DNA from: Geothermobacter ehrlichii
GTDB lineage: Bacteria; Desulfobacterota; Desulfuromonadia; Desulfuromonadales; Geothermobacteraceae
Length of the DNA stretch: 64,000 bases
Direction of reading: 5' to 3'
Assembly (NCBI RefSeq): GCF_008124615.1
Contig: NZ_VNIB01000006.1
Location: 164,768 to 228,767 of the forward strand
The first letter of the stretch is position 1; the number at the start of each line of letters is the position of its first letter. Made by a program: the position numbers and the translations under genes. The notes under the pieces are model-generated. The model saw only the letters and a list, made by a program, of their open reading frames with translations, did no database searches and had not been told where the DNA came from. This document shows, piece after piece, positions 27,487-36,875 of this stretch.

Positions 27487-28074
27487 TTGTCCCTCGCCAT
27501 CGCTCTTGTAGCCGCCTACCTGATCGGCGCCATTCCGACCGGGGTCATCCTCGCCCGCCTGGCGGGCATCGAGGATATCCGCAAGGTGGGCAGCGGCAAT
27601 ATCGGCGCCACCAACGTCTACCGCGCCGCCGGCCGCAAGCTGGGCATCCTCACCCTGCTCGGCGACGCCCTCAAGGGCCTGCTGCCGGTGCTGGCCGTGC
27701 AGCTGTCGGGCCGCTTCGGTCCGGAGGTGGTCGCCCTGACCGCCGCCGCGGCCTTTCTCGGCCACTGCTACCCGGTCTACCTCGGCTTCAAGGGCGGCAA
27801 GGGGGTGGCCACGGCCCTGGGTATCCTGCTGGTCCTCTCCCCCCTGACCGTGCTCGGTGCCTTCATCATCTTCGCCGTCATGCTCCGGCTGTTCTGGTAC
27901 GTCTCCCTCGGTTCGATCTCCGCCGCAGCGGCGGCTCCCGTTATGGTCCTGCTGTTCGAAGACCAGACCGCATCCTTCGCCGTCACCCTGTTCATTGCCG
28001 CCCTGATCATCTGGCGGCACCGGGCCAACATCGACCGTCTGCTCAAGGGAACGGAAAACAAGTTCCGGGCCTGA
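27487..28074 (+). CDS. plsY: Glycerol-3-phosphate acyltransferase PlsY
   Basis: PlsY is a polytopic inner-membrane enzyme that moves the acyl group of acyl-phosphate to glycerol-3-phosphate, the first step of phospholipid synthesis. The 195-residue product has the conserved loops SGNIGATNVYR, GDALKG and GFKGGKGVATALG. TTG 27487 is chosen as the start because GGAGGAG lies 6 nt upstream and the protein then begins directly with its first membrane helix. An ATG at 27439 would precede the terminator hairpin. Confidence 0.93.
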   Translation: MSLAIALVAAYLIGAIPTGVILARLAGIEDIRKVGSGNIGATNVYRAAGRKLGILTLLGDALKGLLPVLAVQLSGRFGPEVVALTAAAAFLGHCYPVYLGFKGGKGVATALGILLVLSPLTVLGAFIIFAVMLRLFWYVSLGSISAAAAAPVMVLLFEDQTASFAVTLFIAALIIWRHRANIDRLLKGTENKFRA

Positions 28075-28152
28075 CCGGAAGCAGGGACCGGCCCCGGCTT
28101 TGCCGGAACACCATCTTCCGCTTTACGCCCTGCCGCATCGGCGCCGATTCGA

Positions 28153-28181
28153 TTGACCCAAGATTGGCAATTGTTTAGAAT
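28153..28181 (+). promoter_or_regulatory. Sigma-70 promoter immediately before mltG
   Basis: TTGACC (28153-28158), 17 bp, TAGAAT (28176-28181): a strong match. The predicted start, about 28188, is only a few bases before the TTG at 28191. Confidence 0.6.
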
Positions 28182-28190
28182 GACGGCGTT

Positions 28191-29243
28191 TTGAACGCGA
28201 ACCCAGACCAGACAGAGCGCCCCGGCCGGCGACGCTTCAGGAGGATCCTCCTGCTGCTGGCGCTGCTGGTACCGGCCGTCATCGTTCTCGGCCTGACCTG
28301 GCGCTGTCTCACCTTTCTCGACACCGCCGTCGCCCCGGCCGGCGAAATCGTCGTCGACATCCCCCCCGGCAGCAGCCTCACCGGCATCAGCAACCGGCTG
28401 GCCGCAGCCGGCGTCGTCGGCGACGCCGCTGCCTTTCGCCTGCTGGCGCGCTGGCGCGGAGTCAGCGGCCGGATCAAGGCGGGGGAATACCTGTTCCGGC
28501 AACCGGCTACGCCAGGCCAGGTTCTCGACCGGCTGGTCGCCGGCGATGTCCGCCGCTACCGCTTCACCGTGCCGGAAGGATTCACCCTCAAACAGATCGC
28601 CGAACGGTTTCAAAAGCAGGGCTTCGGCACGACCGAGGCCTTTCTCCGGGCGGCCGCCGACAAACGACTGCTGGCCCGGTACGCACCCGGCGCCCCCAGC
28701 CTGGAGGGTTATCTCTTTCCCGAGACCTACACCATCGACCGGGCGGTGACGCCGAAGAAGCTCCTCGTCGCGATGCTGGAAGAGTTCAGGCGGCGGCTAA
28801 CGCCCGACATCCAGGCCGCGGCGCTAAGACACGGCCTGAACCGCCACCAGCTGGTGACCCTGGCATCCATCGTGCAAAAAGAGGCGGGCAAGAAAGAGGA
28901 GATGCCGCTGATCGCCGCCGTCTATCACAACCGACTGCGGCGCAACATGCCGCTGCAGGCCGACCCGACGGTGATCTACGGCATCCGGGACTTCGACGGC
29001 AACCTGACCCGCAGGGATCTCGCGACGCCGACCCCCTGGAACACCTACACCCGCAGCGGGCTGCCGCCGGGTCCCATCGCCAGCCCGGGCCTGGACGCCC
29101 TGCGGGCGGCCGCCGAACCGGCCGCGGCGGACTATCTCTACTTCGTCGCCAAAGGAGACGGCACGCACGCCTTTTCGCGCACTCTGAAGGAACACAATCG
29201 CCTGGTACGGAAATACCAGTTGCACCGAAAAGGGAAACCGTAG
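28191..29243 (+). CDS. mltG: Endolytic murein transglycosylase MltG (YceG-like)
   Basis: MltG cuts nascent peptidoglycan strands in the periplasm. The 350-residue protein has one N-terminal membrane helix (about 18-40), a LysM-like region and the catalytic domain with the conserved LEGYLFPETY (171-180) and catalytic E231 in SIVQKEAG, plus GLPPGPIASPG near the end. No ATG precedes the membrane helix in this frame, so TTG 28191 is the likely start. It has no ribosome site and almost no leader if the promoter at 28153 is used, so the start is less certain than the identity. Confidence 0.92.
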   Translation: MNANPDQTERPGRRRFRRILLLLALLVPAVIVLGLTWRCLTFLDTAVAPAGEIVVDIPPGSSLTGISNRLAAAGVVGDAAAFRLLARWRGVSGRIKAGEYLFRQPATPGQVLDRLVAGDVRRYRFTVPEGFTLKQIAERFQKQGFGTTEAFLRAAADKRLLARYAPGAPSLEGYLFPETYTIDRAVTPKKLLVAMLEEFRRRLTPDIQAAALRHGLNRHQLVTLASIVQKEAGKKEEMPLIAAVYHNRLRRNMPLQADPTVIYGIRDFDGNLTRRDLATPTPWNTYTRSGLPPGPIASPGLDALRAAAEPAAADYLYFVAKGDGTHAFSRTLKEHNRLVRKYQLHRKGKP

Positions 29244-29328
29244 CGGCGACACAACGGACACTCGTACCCGTTACGGCTCGCGACCCGTCACCTGCCGTCA
29301 CTTGTCACTGCCTTGATCAGGGGGGAAC

Positions 29329-31272
29329 GTGGTGGAAGAGAACCGCCCGCAACGCATTCTGATTGCCGAGGACAACAGCACCCTGGCCGAATCGATGGCG
29401 CAGCTGCTCGCCCGCCGAGGCTACCGGGTCGAAACCGCCGGCGACGGCGTCAGGGCCCTGGGCCGCATCGCCGCCGAGCCGCCGGACCTGCTGCTGCTCG
29501 ACCTGCGCCTGCCGAAGCTGCACGGCGTCGAACTGCTGAAAAAGCTGCGCCAAAGCGGCAAGACGCGCGCCTTGCCGGTGGTGATCGTCAGCGGAGTCTA
29601 CAGGGGCGAAAAATATCGGCAGGCGGTGGCAAAACTCGGCGTCAGCCATTACCTGGAGAAACCTTTCCGGGCGGAAGCCCTGCTGAAAGCCGTCAGCCGG
29701 TCTCTGCAATCGACGCCGGCCTCCGGGCCTCTGCCGCAGCTGCTGGTCCGTTATTTCCGGCAACGCTTCAGCGGCCGACTGCAACTCTCCTGCGATGGCC
29801 GACAGTTCTTTCTCGACCTGATTCGCGGCCGCCCGGTCGGACTTTCCCCCGGCGTGACACACGCCGACTTCGGCGCCTGGCTGCAACACCGGGGACGCAT
29901 ATCGGCCGAGGAATACGCCTGGTACCGGCACGCCGGACAGGGCTGCCACACCAGTCTGGTCGAACTCGGCTGTCTCGAATATCCCGAGCTGCTGCAGGAA
30001 AAACTGACCTGGCTGAGCAGCGAACTGGTAGCCGGCTTCGCCCTTCCTCCGCTCAGCTGCCGGACCGACCCTTTCCGGATTCCGGACAACCTGCAGGTGG
30101 TGGCGGTCAACCTCCCCCGCCTTCTCTACGAAGGCTATCATCATCACCCGCCGGCCGAAGACCCCTTCGTTACCCGGCTCGACCGCTACGCCGGCCTGAC
30201 CGACGCCTACTTCCGGTACATCAACTTCCTGCGTCTCAACGAGGAGGAAAAGCGGCTGCTGGCGCGGCTGACCGGCGACCGGCGCCTGCGGGAATGCCTC
30301 GCCGGCCTCGATATCGGCCGGGCCCTGCTGCGGGTGATGAACGATCTGGAGATGATCACCTTTGCCGACAGCCCGCTGCCGGCGGCAACCGCCGGCGACC
30401 GGCCGCTCAGGGAGCTGTTCAACCAGCCGGACGACGAAATAGAACCGCCCGCCGACGACAGGCTCGAAAGCTTCGGCGACATTCTGGACGACGATGCGGT
30501 CGGCGAACTCGAAACGCCGGCATCCGAAGGGGAGCAGCCCGCCGGCGACAATTACCTGGCCGAGGAGGTGCGCCGTACCCATGCCGAGCTGAAGGGGAAG
30601 AACTACTACGAAATCTTCGGCATGCGCAGCGGCGAGTTCTCCTTCGACCTGCTCAGGGAGCGCTACTTCGCCCTGACCCGCAAGTTCGGCCCCGAAACCC
30701 TGATGCAGCTCGGCGGCGAGGACGCCACTCTGGCCGAGGAGATCCTGGCCCAGGTCAGTACCGCCTACAACACCCTGTCGGACGTGGTGAAAAAGGAGAA
30801 CTACGACCAGATGCTCGGTTCCGACCGCATCGGACTCGGCGAAGAGGGTGACGACCGCTTCCAGGCTCAGGTGCAGTTTCAGTCGGGCAAGACCTTCCTC
30901 GAGATGGAAGAATGGGAAGAGGCGGAAAAGGCCCTGCAGGACGCCTGCAACATTGATCCGGACAACGGCGTCTACCTGGCCAATCTCGCCTGGGCGATCT
31001 ACCGCAATCCGCAAAACCGGCAGAGCCGGGCGATGCGCGACAAGGCCCGGCAGCTGCTGGCGCGCGCCATGGTACTGGAAAAGAGTGGCGAAGCCTTCGC
31101 CTACAAGGGCTGGATGCACCTCGATGCCGGCCAGGAATCCCTGGCCGAGGCCGAGTTCACCAAGGCCCTCAAGCGCGACCCGCGCCAGCTTCTCGCCCGC
31201 AAGGGCCTGCGGGCCATCAGGGAAAAACGGGAACAGGAAAAGAAGGGGCTTTTCCGGCGGATGTTCGGGTAA
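29329..31272 (+). CDS. Response regulator with DUF4388, J-like and TPR domains
   Basis: The 647-residue protein starts with a receiver domain: acidic pocket at D15, phosphoacceptor D58 in LLLLDLRLP, S88 and K111. A DUF4388/PATAN-like domain follows (about 133-250), then a less conserved linker. A J-domain-like segment (about 423-500, NYYEIFGMRSGEF with YNTLSD) lacks the HPD motif needed to stimulate Hsp70. TPR-like repeats fill the last 120 residues. No DNA-binding domain is seen. Such proteins occur in Desulfuromonadia as cytoplasmic signalling scaffolds; the exact role is unknown. GTG 29329 (or 29332) follows AGGGGGG. Confidence 0.7.
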   Translation: MVEENRPQRILIAEDNSTLAESMAQLLARRGYRVETAGDGVRALGRIAAEPPDLLLLDLRLPKLHGVELLKKLRQSGKTRALPVVIVSGVYRGEKYRQAVAKLGVSHYLEKPFRAEALLKAVSRSLQSTPASGPLPQLLVRYFRQRFSGRLQLSCDGRQFFLDLIRGRPVGLSPGVTHADFGAWLQHRGRISAEEYAWYRHAGQGCHTSLVELGCLEYPELLQEKLTWLSSELVAGFALPPLSCRTDPFRIPDNLQVVAVNLPRLLYEGYHHHPPAEDPFVTRLDRYAGLTDAYFRYINFLRLNEEEKRLLARLTGDRRLRECLAGLDIGRALLRVMNDLEMITFADSPLPAATAGDRPLRELFNQPDDEIEPPADDRLESFGDILDDDAVGELETPASEGEQPAGDNYLAEEVRRTHAELKGKNYYEIFGMRSGEFSFDLLRERYFALTRKFGPETLMQLGGEDATLAEEILAQVSTAYNTLSDVVKKENYDQMLGSDRIGLGEEGDDRFQAQVQFQSGKTFLEMEEWEEAEKALQDACNIDPDNGVYLANLAWAIYRNPQNRQSRAMRDKARQLLARAMVLEKSGEAFAYKGWMHLDAGQESLAEAEFTKALKRDPRQLLARKGLRAIREKREQEKKGLFRRMFG

Positions 31273-31322
31273 ATCCAGGCGTCAGGCTCTGGGCGCAGGG
31301 CTCTGGGCTCCCGGCTCCTTCC

Positions 31323-31976
31323 CTAGCGGATCAGCGCCATCGCCCGCGCCAGGGTGCGGATCAGCGCCTGGCCGGCGGTTTCGAGTCCAGGGCCGAAACT
31401 GACCACGCCGTCCTCGTGGCCGCCCATGACGATCACCCCGCAGTCCCGCACGGCGGGATCGGCGTAGAGCCGCCGCATCTCCGCCGCCATCTCCGGCGTT
31501 CCGTAGACGACGCGATGATCGGTAACCGGCAGTCCCAGGGCCAGGGCCGCCTGCCAGATTTCGGGCGAATGGGCGTGGAAAACGGCCCGGATCTGATGAT
31601 CGGCCCCATAGAGCGCGCCGTGAGTCAGGGCCTCGGAGGAAGGACGGACGGGACCCTCGGACACCACCCGGTTCCGTGCCGGGTGGCACTGCCGCACCAG
31701 GGTGAAATGTTCGGAATTCAGCCGCGCCAGACCGCCGGTCTGGGTGCCGGTGATCAGAAACCGGCGCTCGGCAGGCTCGCCGGCGAAGGGACCGACACGG
31801 CAGCTGAGGTTGCCGTAGCCGACGCCGCCGTAGCGCTTCGGATCGAGACCGACGAGGCCCAGCCGGTAGAGAATCTGTCGCCAGGCGCAAAGGCCGGCGA
31901 CCTCGTCCCACGCCGGAGGGACCCCATCGCTGTGGACAAGGTCGAACTTGATGACGCCGTCGGCCGCTCGGCTCAT
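31323..31976 (-). CDS. Class II aldolase/adducin-domain protein
   Basis: This 217-residue cytoplasmic protein has the fold of fuculose-phosphate aldolase and ribulose-phosphate epimerase. Motifs are GNLSCR, ITGTQTG, PSSEALTHGALY, the zinc pair in VFHAHSP and the later histidine in GGHEDGVVSFG. The substrate cannot be read from sequence. It starts in an ATGA overlap with the histidine kinase upstream, so the two are co-translated. Confidence 0.75.
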   Translation of the reverse strand: MSRAADGVIKFDLVHSDGVPPAWDEVAGLCAWRQILYRLGLVGLDPKRYGGVGYGNLSCRVGPFAGEPAERRFLITGTQTGGLARLNSEHFTLVRQCHPARNRVVSEGPVRPSSEALTHGALYGADHQIRAVFHAHSPEIWQAALALGLPVTDHRVVYGTPEMAAEMRRLYADPAVRDCGVIVMGGHEDGVVSFGPGLETAGQALIRTLARAMALIR

Positions 31977-32911
31977 CCCCGCTCCCCCAGCCCCGGCAGT
32001 CCGAGCCGGAACGAAAAGCAGCAGCCTTCGCCTTCGGCGGCGTCGATCCAGACCTCCCCCTCGTGGCGACGGATGATGCGGGCGGCGATCGCCAGGTCGA
32101 TGCCCGGCATGCGGCCGTTTGCCCGTTCACCATCGGCAGCCACCCCGGAAAGATCGTCCCCTTCGCCGCCGACAAAACCGAGGCCGTTGTCTCGAAAATA
32201 GTAGATGTCCCGGCCATCCTCATGCCGACAGCCGAGCTCGACGCGCAGCGGCCGCTCTGGATCGGCCGTCTTCCAGGCGTTGCGCATCAGGTTTTCCATC
32301 GCCAGCAGCAGCAGATCGGGGGCTCCGGCGACTTTCAGCTCCGGCGGGGCCACCAGCTCGGCGTCCGGCTTCGGCTGACGCCGTTGCCGGTCGGCGAAGG
32401 CCTGCCGGGCGCAGGCGGCCAGATCGACCGCATCGTAGCGCAACGGCTGGCTGGAAACCTGCGACAGGGCGAGCAGGGCATTGATGATGCGCTCCATCTT
32501 CTCGGCGCCGGCGACGATGTGGCCGAGCGCCGTATGGTTTTCGTCGCCGGCCATCTTCGCCTTCTCCTGCAGCGCCTGCCCCAGCCCGAGGACCGCCGAC
32601 AGGGGGTTGCGCAGATCGTGGGAGACCATGTGCACCAGGACACACAACTCCCGGTCCATTGACTCCGGCCGACCCTCGCCATCGACGCGACCCGTTTCCG
32701 GCCTGGATGGTTGCCCGGCATGAAAAGCCGCCGCCGGGGACGACAGCCCGCGCAGCAGGGACAGGGAAAGAAAGAGCAGAAGCAGCAACAGCGGACCGGA
32801 CAACAACATCAGCGTCGACATCGACACCAGCCCGGCCAGCCGGCAGAGAACCCCTCCCAGAAGAAGAACGAGCAGAAAGAGCTGCAGGATGAGTTTGGTG
32901 CGAACGCTCAT
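31973..32911 (-). CDS. Membrane-bound histidine kinase
   Basis: Two hydrophobic N-terminal segments with a very short loop between them are followed by the dimerisation H-box VSHDLRNPL and the ATP-binding N and G1 boxes (MENLMRNAWK and DNGLGF). There is almost no periplasmic domain, so the signal is probably sensed within the membrane or cytoplasm. ATG 32911 (MSVRTK) is preferred over a TTG 60 bp upstream. No response regulator is adjacent in this operon; the receiver protein at 29329 is the nearest. Confidence 0.85.
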   Translation of the reverse strand: MSVRTKLILQLFLLVLLLGGVLCRLAGLVSMSTLMLLSGPLLLLLLFLSLSLLRGLSSPAAAFHAGQPSRPETGRVDGEGRPESMDRELCVLVHMVSHDLRNPLSAVLGLGQALQEKAKMAGDENHTALGHIVAGAEKMERIINALLALSQVSSQPLRYDAVDLAACARQAFADRQRRQPKPDAELVAPPELKVAGAPDLLLLAMENLMRNAWKTADPERPLRVELGCRHEDGRDIYYFRDNGLGFVGGEGDDLSGVAADGERANGRMPGIDLAIAARIIRRHEGEVWIDAAEGEGCCFSFRLGLPGLGERG

Positions 32912-32983
32912 GACATCACAACGACACAGGTTGGCAACGGATACGATTCTACCAGAAGAATCGTCCGACAAAAAACATTTGTT

Positions 32984-33448
32984 TCATGAACGGCCACCCA
33001 GATCGGGGAAGGCGTCAAGCCAGCCAATGCGAACGACAGCGTAGAGACCGATGAGAATCGCCTCGGCGGCGTCGTGGCGCAAGGATGATGGGCGGCGCGT
33101 CCCGGACCAGCCGATCACCTTGCGCGCCAGAATACCGGCCTGTTCCTTGGCCAGGCCGCCGCTGCGCCGCTGGCGGGGCAGCAGCAACCGCTGACGCCAG
33201 TCGGCGGCCTGGCAGAGCAGAACCTGCAGCTCACGCTGCTCCGCCTGCCGCAACCAGAGGGCGGCCAGCGAACCGCCTCCCTCGCAGGCCAGCCATTCCA
33301 GACCGTCGATGGCGTCGAGCAGGCCGGGAATCGCCCGCCGCAGGCGGGCCGCGTCACCGAAATTGCTCGACCGGTACCAGCGCAGCCGCCCGTCCCGACC
33401 GTAGCAGGCCAGACCACAACGCACGCCGATATCGACCGCCAGCAGCAT
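32984..33448 (-). CDS. RNase H-fold (RuvC-like) protein of unknown function
   Basis: This 154-residue protein begins MLLAVDIGVRCGLACYG, the first beta strand and catalytic Asp (D6) of RuvC/RNase H-fold nucleases. A candidate second acidic residue is in ACEGGG and a third in HDAAEAILIGLY. It lies 2 bp after the ATP-grasp gene stop, so the two are probably coupled. I do not recognise a named family. A small Holliday-junction-type nuclease is possible, but the acidic triad is inferred by eye. Confidence 0.5.
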   Translation of the reverse strand: MLLAVDIGVRCGLACYGRDGRLRWYRSSNFGDAARLRRAIPGLLDAIDGLEWLACEGGGSLAALWLRQAEQRELQVLLCQAADWRQRLLLPRQRRSGGLAKEQAGILARKVIGWSGTRRPSSLRHDAAEAILIGLYAVVRIGWLDAFPDLGGRS

Positions 33449-33450
33449 CC

Positions 33451-34566
33451 TCAGCGCCCCGCCAGCTCCACCCGGGCGAAACCGCCCCCGACCGTCCGCA
33501 GGTTGGTCACCTGCCCCCGGTAGAGCCGCGCCGCGACGCCGATCGCCCGGTCGCGATAGGCATAGATCCGGTAGTCGGTGCGAAAGCTCTCGCCATCTCC
33601 CTCGGTCATCGAAGGCGGAACCAGCTGCTGCACCAGCGTGGTCGCGGGGGCAAGTTCGGCAAAGCGCTTGCGGCTGGTCGACCGGCCCATCAGCACGCCC
33701 TTGCCGCCGAAGCGGGCAACCGGCTTGAAGACCAGCTCTTTCCTCCTCCGCCAAACGTCGTCCGGGTCGCAATCGGCCAGCAGCCGGCTCGCAGGCACCA
33801 GGCGCAGCAGCAGTTCCCGCTCTTTGGCCGTGAGCGAGGTTCGCGCCAGGGCCGCGGCATCCGACCAGAAGACCATCCGCCGTTTGTCGGCCAGCAGGCC
33901 GTAGACCCGGGGATGCGGCGACAGGCAGACCCGGCGCGCCAGCCAGGCTTCACGGATGCCGGCCATGGCCGGGGTTTCGAGGTAGAAATCGCAGTGCCGG
34001 TTGTAGATGAAATCGACCGGCTCGCCGTCGAGCAGCACCCCGCCAGCCCCCGCCTGCAGTTCGGCGGGATCGACAATGGCGCAGTCGATGCCCTCCCGCA
34101 GAAAGAGGGCGCGGCAACACTCCATTTCCGGGTAGAGGTGCTGCGCCGGCGGGTCTTCGTCAAGAATCACCAGCCGCCTCGGCCGCGGCGGCTCGCCGCC
34201 GCTGAAGGCCCGCCAGTCGCGCCAGAAGGTTTCGAGCAGGCGGCGGGGAAAGGGGCCGGGCGGCGGGCACTTGCCGATCTGTTCGCGGTGGGCGGCAAAG
34301 TAGGCGTACATGGCGCCGCCGGCATTGGTGTTGACCTCGATCAGGCGGGGACCGTCGTCGGTGAGGTGAAAATCGTAGCCCATCATCACCGCGTCATGGC
34401 CGGGATCGAAACGCGCCGTGGCCGGCAGCTCCGGTTCGATCAGGCGGCGATAGGCGCTGCAGGTCTGCAGCCGGAAAAGAATCCGCAGGCAGCGCAGCAT
34501 CTGCCGCAACCGGGAGCGGGTCAAAAAAGCCGGATAGGGACTGATGGCGGAGGTGTCGATTGGCAT
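33451..34566 (-). CDS. ATP-grasp-type protein of unknown function
   Basis: This 371-residue protein has ATP-grasp-like features: GYDFHLTDDGPRLIEVNTNAGG in the N-terminal half and KPVARFGGKGVLMG with a later DYRIYAYRDR in the C-terminal half, similar to glutathione-synthetase-like ligases. These enzymes join an acyl phosphate to an amine or thiol; the substrates here are unknown. The start at 34566 (MPIDTS) is a guess, with MDAPTF at 34599 as the alternative; neither has a good ribosome site. It leads the run of four minus-strand genes ending at 31323. Confidence 0.6.
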   Translation of the reverse strand: MPIDTSAISPYPAFLTRSRLRQMLRCLRILFRLQTCSAYRRLIEPELPATARFDPGHDAVMMGYDFHLTDDGPRLIEVNTNAGGAMYAYFAAHREQIGKCPPPGPFPRRLLETFWRDWRAFSGGEPPRPRRLVILDEDPPAQHLYPEMECCRALFLREGIDCAIVDPAELQAGAGGVLLDGEPVDFIYNRHCDFYLETPAMAGIREAWLARRVCLSPHPRVYGLLADKRRMVFWSDAAALARTSLTAKERELLLRLVPASRLLADCDPDDVWRRRKELVFKPVARFGGKGVLMGRSTSRKRFAELAPATTLVQQLVPPSMTEGDGESFRTDYRIYAYRDRAIGVAARLYRGQVTNLRTVGGGFARVELAGR

Positions 34567-34663
34567 ATGGTTGTCCCGGGCAAAAGTAGGTGCGTCCATC
34601 TTGCCACAGAACCGAAGCGGGGAAAACCGTCTCGTTGGGTCCGGCGCCTCCGTCCTTTCGCCC

Positions 34664-36835
34664 TTAGCCGTCGTTTTCCCCCGCCGGGGGAGACTTTTTG
34701 AGCGCCTCGTCGAGCAACTCGATGGTATGCCGGGCGCGGACCTTCGAGCCCCGCTTGTCGAGGCCACCGGCGATCTGCAGCAGGCAACCGGGGCAGTCCA
34801 TGACGACACAGTCGGCGCCTGTCGCCTCGATATCGGCCAGCTTGTCCTCGAGAATGCGCCGGGCGATTTCGGGATGAGCCGAGAAGGAATAGCTGCCACC
34901 GAAACCGCAACAGCGGTCGGCGTGCGCCATCTCGACCAGCTGGCGGCCACTTTTTGCCAGCAGCTGGCGCGGCTGCCGCCAGACCCCGGCACCACGCTTC
35001 AGGTGGCAGGAGTCGTGGTAGGTCACCTTCTGCTTCACCTCGTCCAGCACCCCGTCGACCGCGAGATGGTCATGAATGAACCCGGCCACGTCGCAGGTTT
35101 TCGCCGCCAGTCGTTCGGCGCGCGCCGCCCAGGCCGGGTTGTCCCTGAGCAGATCGACGAAATCGCGCCGCAGCGACATGGTGCAGGTCGGGCAGGTGGT
35201 GACGATGAAGTCGACCTCGCGGGCGAGCAGGGCGTCGATGTTCTGCTTTGCCAGCGCCACCGCCGTCTGCCGGTCGCCGGAATAGAGGGCGGGAATGCCG
35301 CAGCAGTTCTGCCGTCGCGGGAAAGTGACGCGTACCCCGAGCCGGTTGAGCACCCGGATCAGGGCCTCCCCCATCTCCGGATAGACGAAATCGTTCAGGC
35401 AGCCGGCGAAGAAGGCGACAGTGTACTTCGGTTCGGCCACTCGCTGCCGGATGCCGGCGAAGGTGTCACGCAGCGGCTTCTCGGCAATCGCCGGCAGGCT
35501 GCGCCATTCGGTCAGGGAATTGAAGAACAGCGGCAGGTGGCGGATGGTCCGCTCGCCACGGGTGACAGGCTTCTGCAGCTTGCTGGCGGTGCGCAGCAGG
35601 GTGTGGAAGAGCGCCCGGTTGCGCAGCACCTTGCGAAACACCAGCGACCGGGCGGCGCCGATCCCCTCCTCTTCGCCGAGGGTTTCGCGCAGATGCAGGA
35701 TGATCGCCTCGAGATCGATTCCTGAGGGGCAGACGCTGACGCAGGCCCGACAGCCGATGCAGGCCTTGACGATTTCGGCAGCCTGGTCGAGGCCGTGATA
35801 GAAAGCGGTCAGGATGATGCCGATGGCGCCGATGTAGACATGGCCGAAGACATGGCCGCCGACGCTCTGGTAGACGGGGCAGACATTGGCGCAGGCGCCG
35901 CACTTGATGCAGCGCAGGGCGTCCCGGTACCGGTCCGATTCGGCCAGAGCGCTGCGGCCGTTGTCGAGCAGAACGATGTGCAGCTCCTTCTCCCCGTCGC
36001 CGCAGGGCACCGCGCCGCGAATCCAGGTGACGTACGAGGTCAGCGACTGGCCGGTGGCGTTGCGCGGCAGCACCTGCAGCACACGGGCGGCGTCCTCGAG
36101 GCTCGGCACCAGTTTTTCGATGCCGACCAGAGCGACATGAATCCGCGGCAGGGTGGTGACCAGCCGGGCGTTCCCCTCGTTGGTCACCAGGGCGATGGCC
36201 CCGGTTTCGGCCACGGCCATGTTGGCGCCGGAGATGCCCATGTCGGCCTCCAGGTATCCCTGCCGCAGCTGCTCGCGGGCGACCTGCACCAAGTGGGCGA
36301 TTTCGGCCGGCTCGGTCCGTCCAGTCTGCCTGCTGAACAGCTCGGCGACCTCCTCCTTGACCATGTGGATCGCCGGCAGCACCATGTGGCTCGGCCGCTG
36401 GCCGGCGAGCTGGATGATCCATTCGCCGAGGTCGGTTTCCAGCGCCCGGATGCCGGCCTTTTCGATGGCGGCGTTGAGATGGATCTCCTCGCTGGCCATG
36501 CTCTTGCTCTTGACCACCAGCCTGACACCCCGCTCGCGCGCCAGATCGACGATGTAGCGGTTGGCGTCCTCGGCCGTCCGGGCCAGAAAAACCCTGGCCC
36601 CGGCGCTTTCCGCGTTGGCGACGAACTGCTCGAGCAGTCGCTCCCGCTCCGCCAGCACCCGATCCTTCATCCGGGCGATCCCGTCGCGCAGCGCCTCGAA
36701 ATCGAGTCCGGCGAAGGCCTTCTGCCGCGCCTGCAGGTAGGCGTCGCCGAAACGGTGCAGGGTGTCCTGCAGCTTCGGCGTCGCCAGCGCCCGCTCGATG
36801 CGTTTCTTGTACTCTTTTGTGCGTGCTTTCATCAT
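34664..36835 (-). CDS. Fused lactate-oxidation iron-sulfur protein (LutB-LutA)
   Basis: The first 290 or so residues are a LUD domain, followed by two [4Fe-4S] motifs (CIKCGACANVCP and CIGCRACVSVCP). That is LutB. The last 300 residues hold two CCG domains (CCGIPALYSG and CCGFGGSYSF), the pattern of LutA. In Bacillus and many proteobacteria these are separate proteins that with LutC oxidise L-lactate to pyruvate. The 723-residue length equals the sum of both. LutC lies directly upstream on the same strand. The fusion has no internal stop and keeps all cysteines. Confidence 0.85.
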   Translation of the reverse strand: MMKARTKEYKKRIERALATPKLQDTLHRFGDAYLQARQKAFAGLDFEALRDGIARMKDRVLAERERLLEQFVANAESAGARVFLARTAEDANRYIVDLARERGVRLVVKSKSMASEEIHLNAAIEKAGIRALETDLGEWIIQLAGQRPSHMVLPAIHMVKEEVAELFSRQTGRTEPAEIAHLVQVAREQLRQGYLEADMGISGANMAVAETGAIALVTNEGNARLVTTLPRIHVALVGIEKLVPSLEDAARVLQVLPRNATGQSLTSYVTWIRGAVPCGDGEKELHIVLLDNGRSALAESDRYRDALRCIKCGACANVCPVYQSVGGHVFGHVYIGAIGIILTAFYHGLDQAAEIVKACIGCRACVSVCPSGIDLEAIILHLRETLGEEEGIGAARSLVFRKVLRNRALFHTLLRTASKLQKPVTRGERTIRHLPLFFNSLTEWRSLPAIAEKPLRDTFAGIRQRVAEPKYTVAFFAGCLNDFVYPEMGEALIRVLNRLGVRVTFPRRQNCCGIPALYSGDRQTAVALAKQNIDALLAREVDFIVTTCPTCTMSLRRDFVDLLRDNPAWAARAERLAAKTCDVAGFIHDHLAVDGVLDEVKQKVTYHDSCHLKRGAGVWRQPRQLLAKSGRQLVEMAHADRCCGFGGSYSFSAHPEIARRILEDKLADIEATGADCVVMDCPGCLLQIAGGLDKRGSKVRARHTIELLDEALKKSPPAGENDG

Positions 36836-36875
36836 TTCACCTTGTGCCTCGAGCCTCCTGCCGGCGCGCAGCGCC

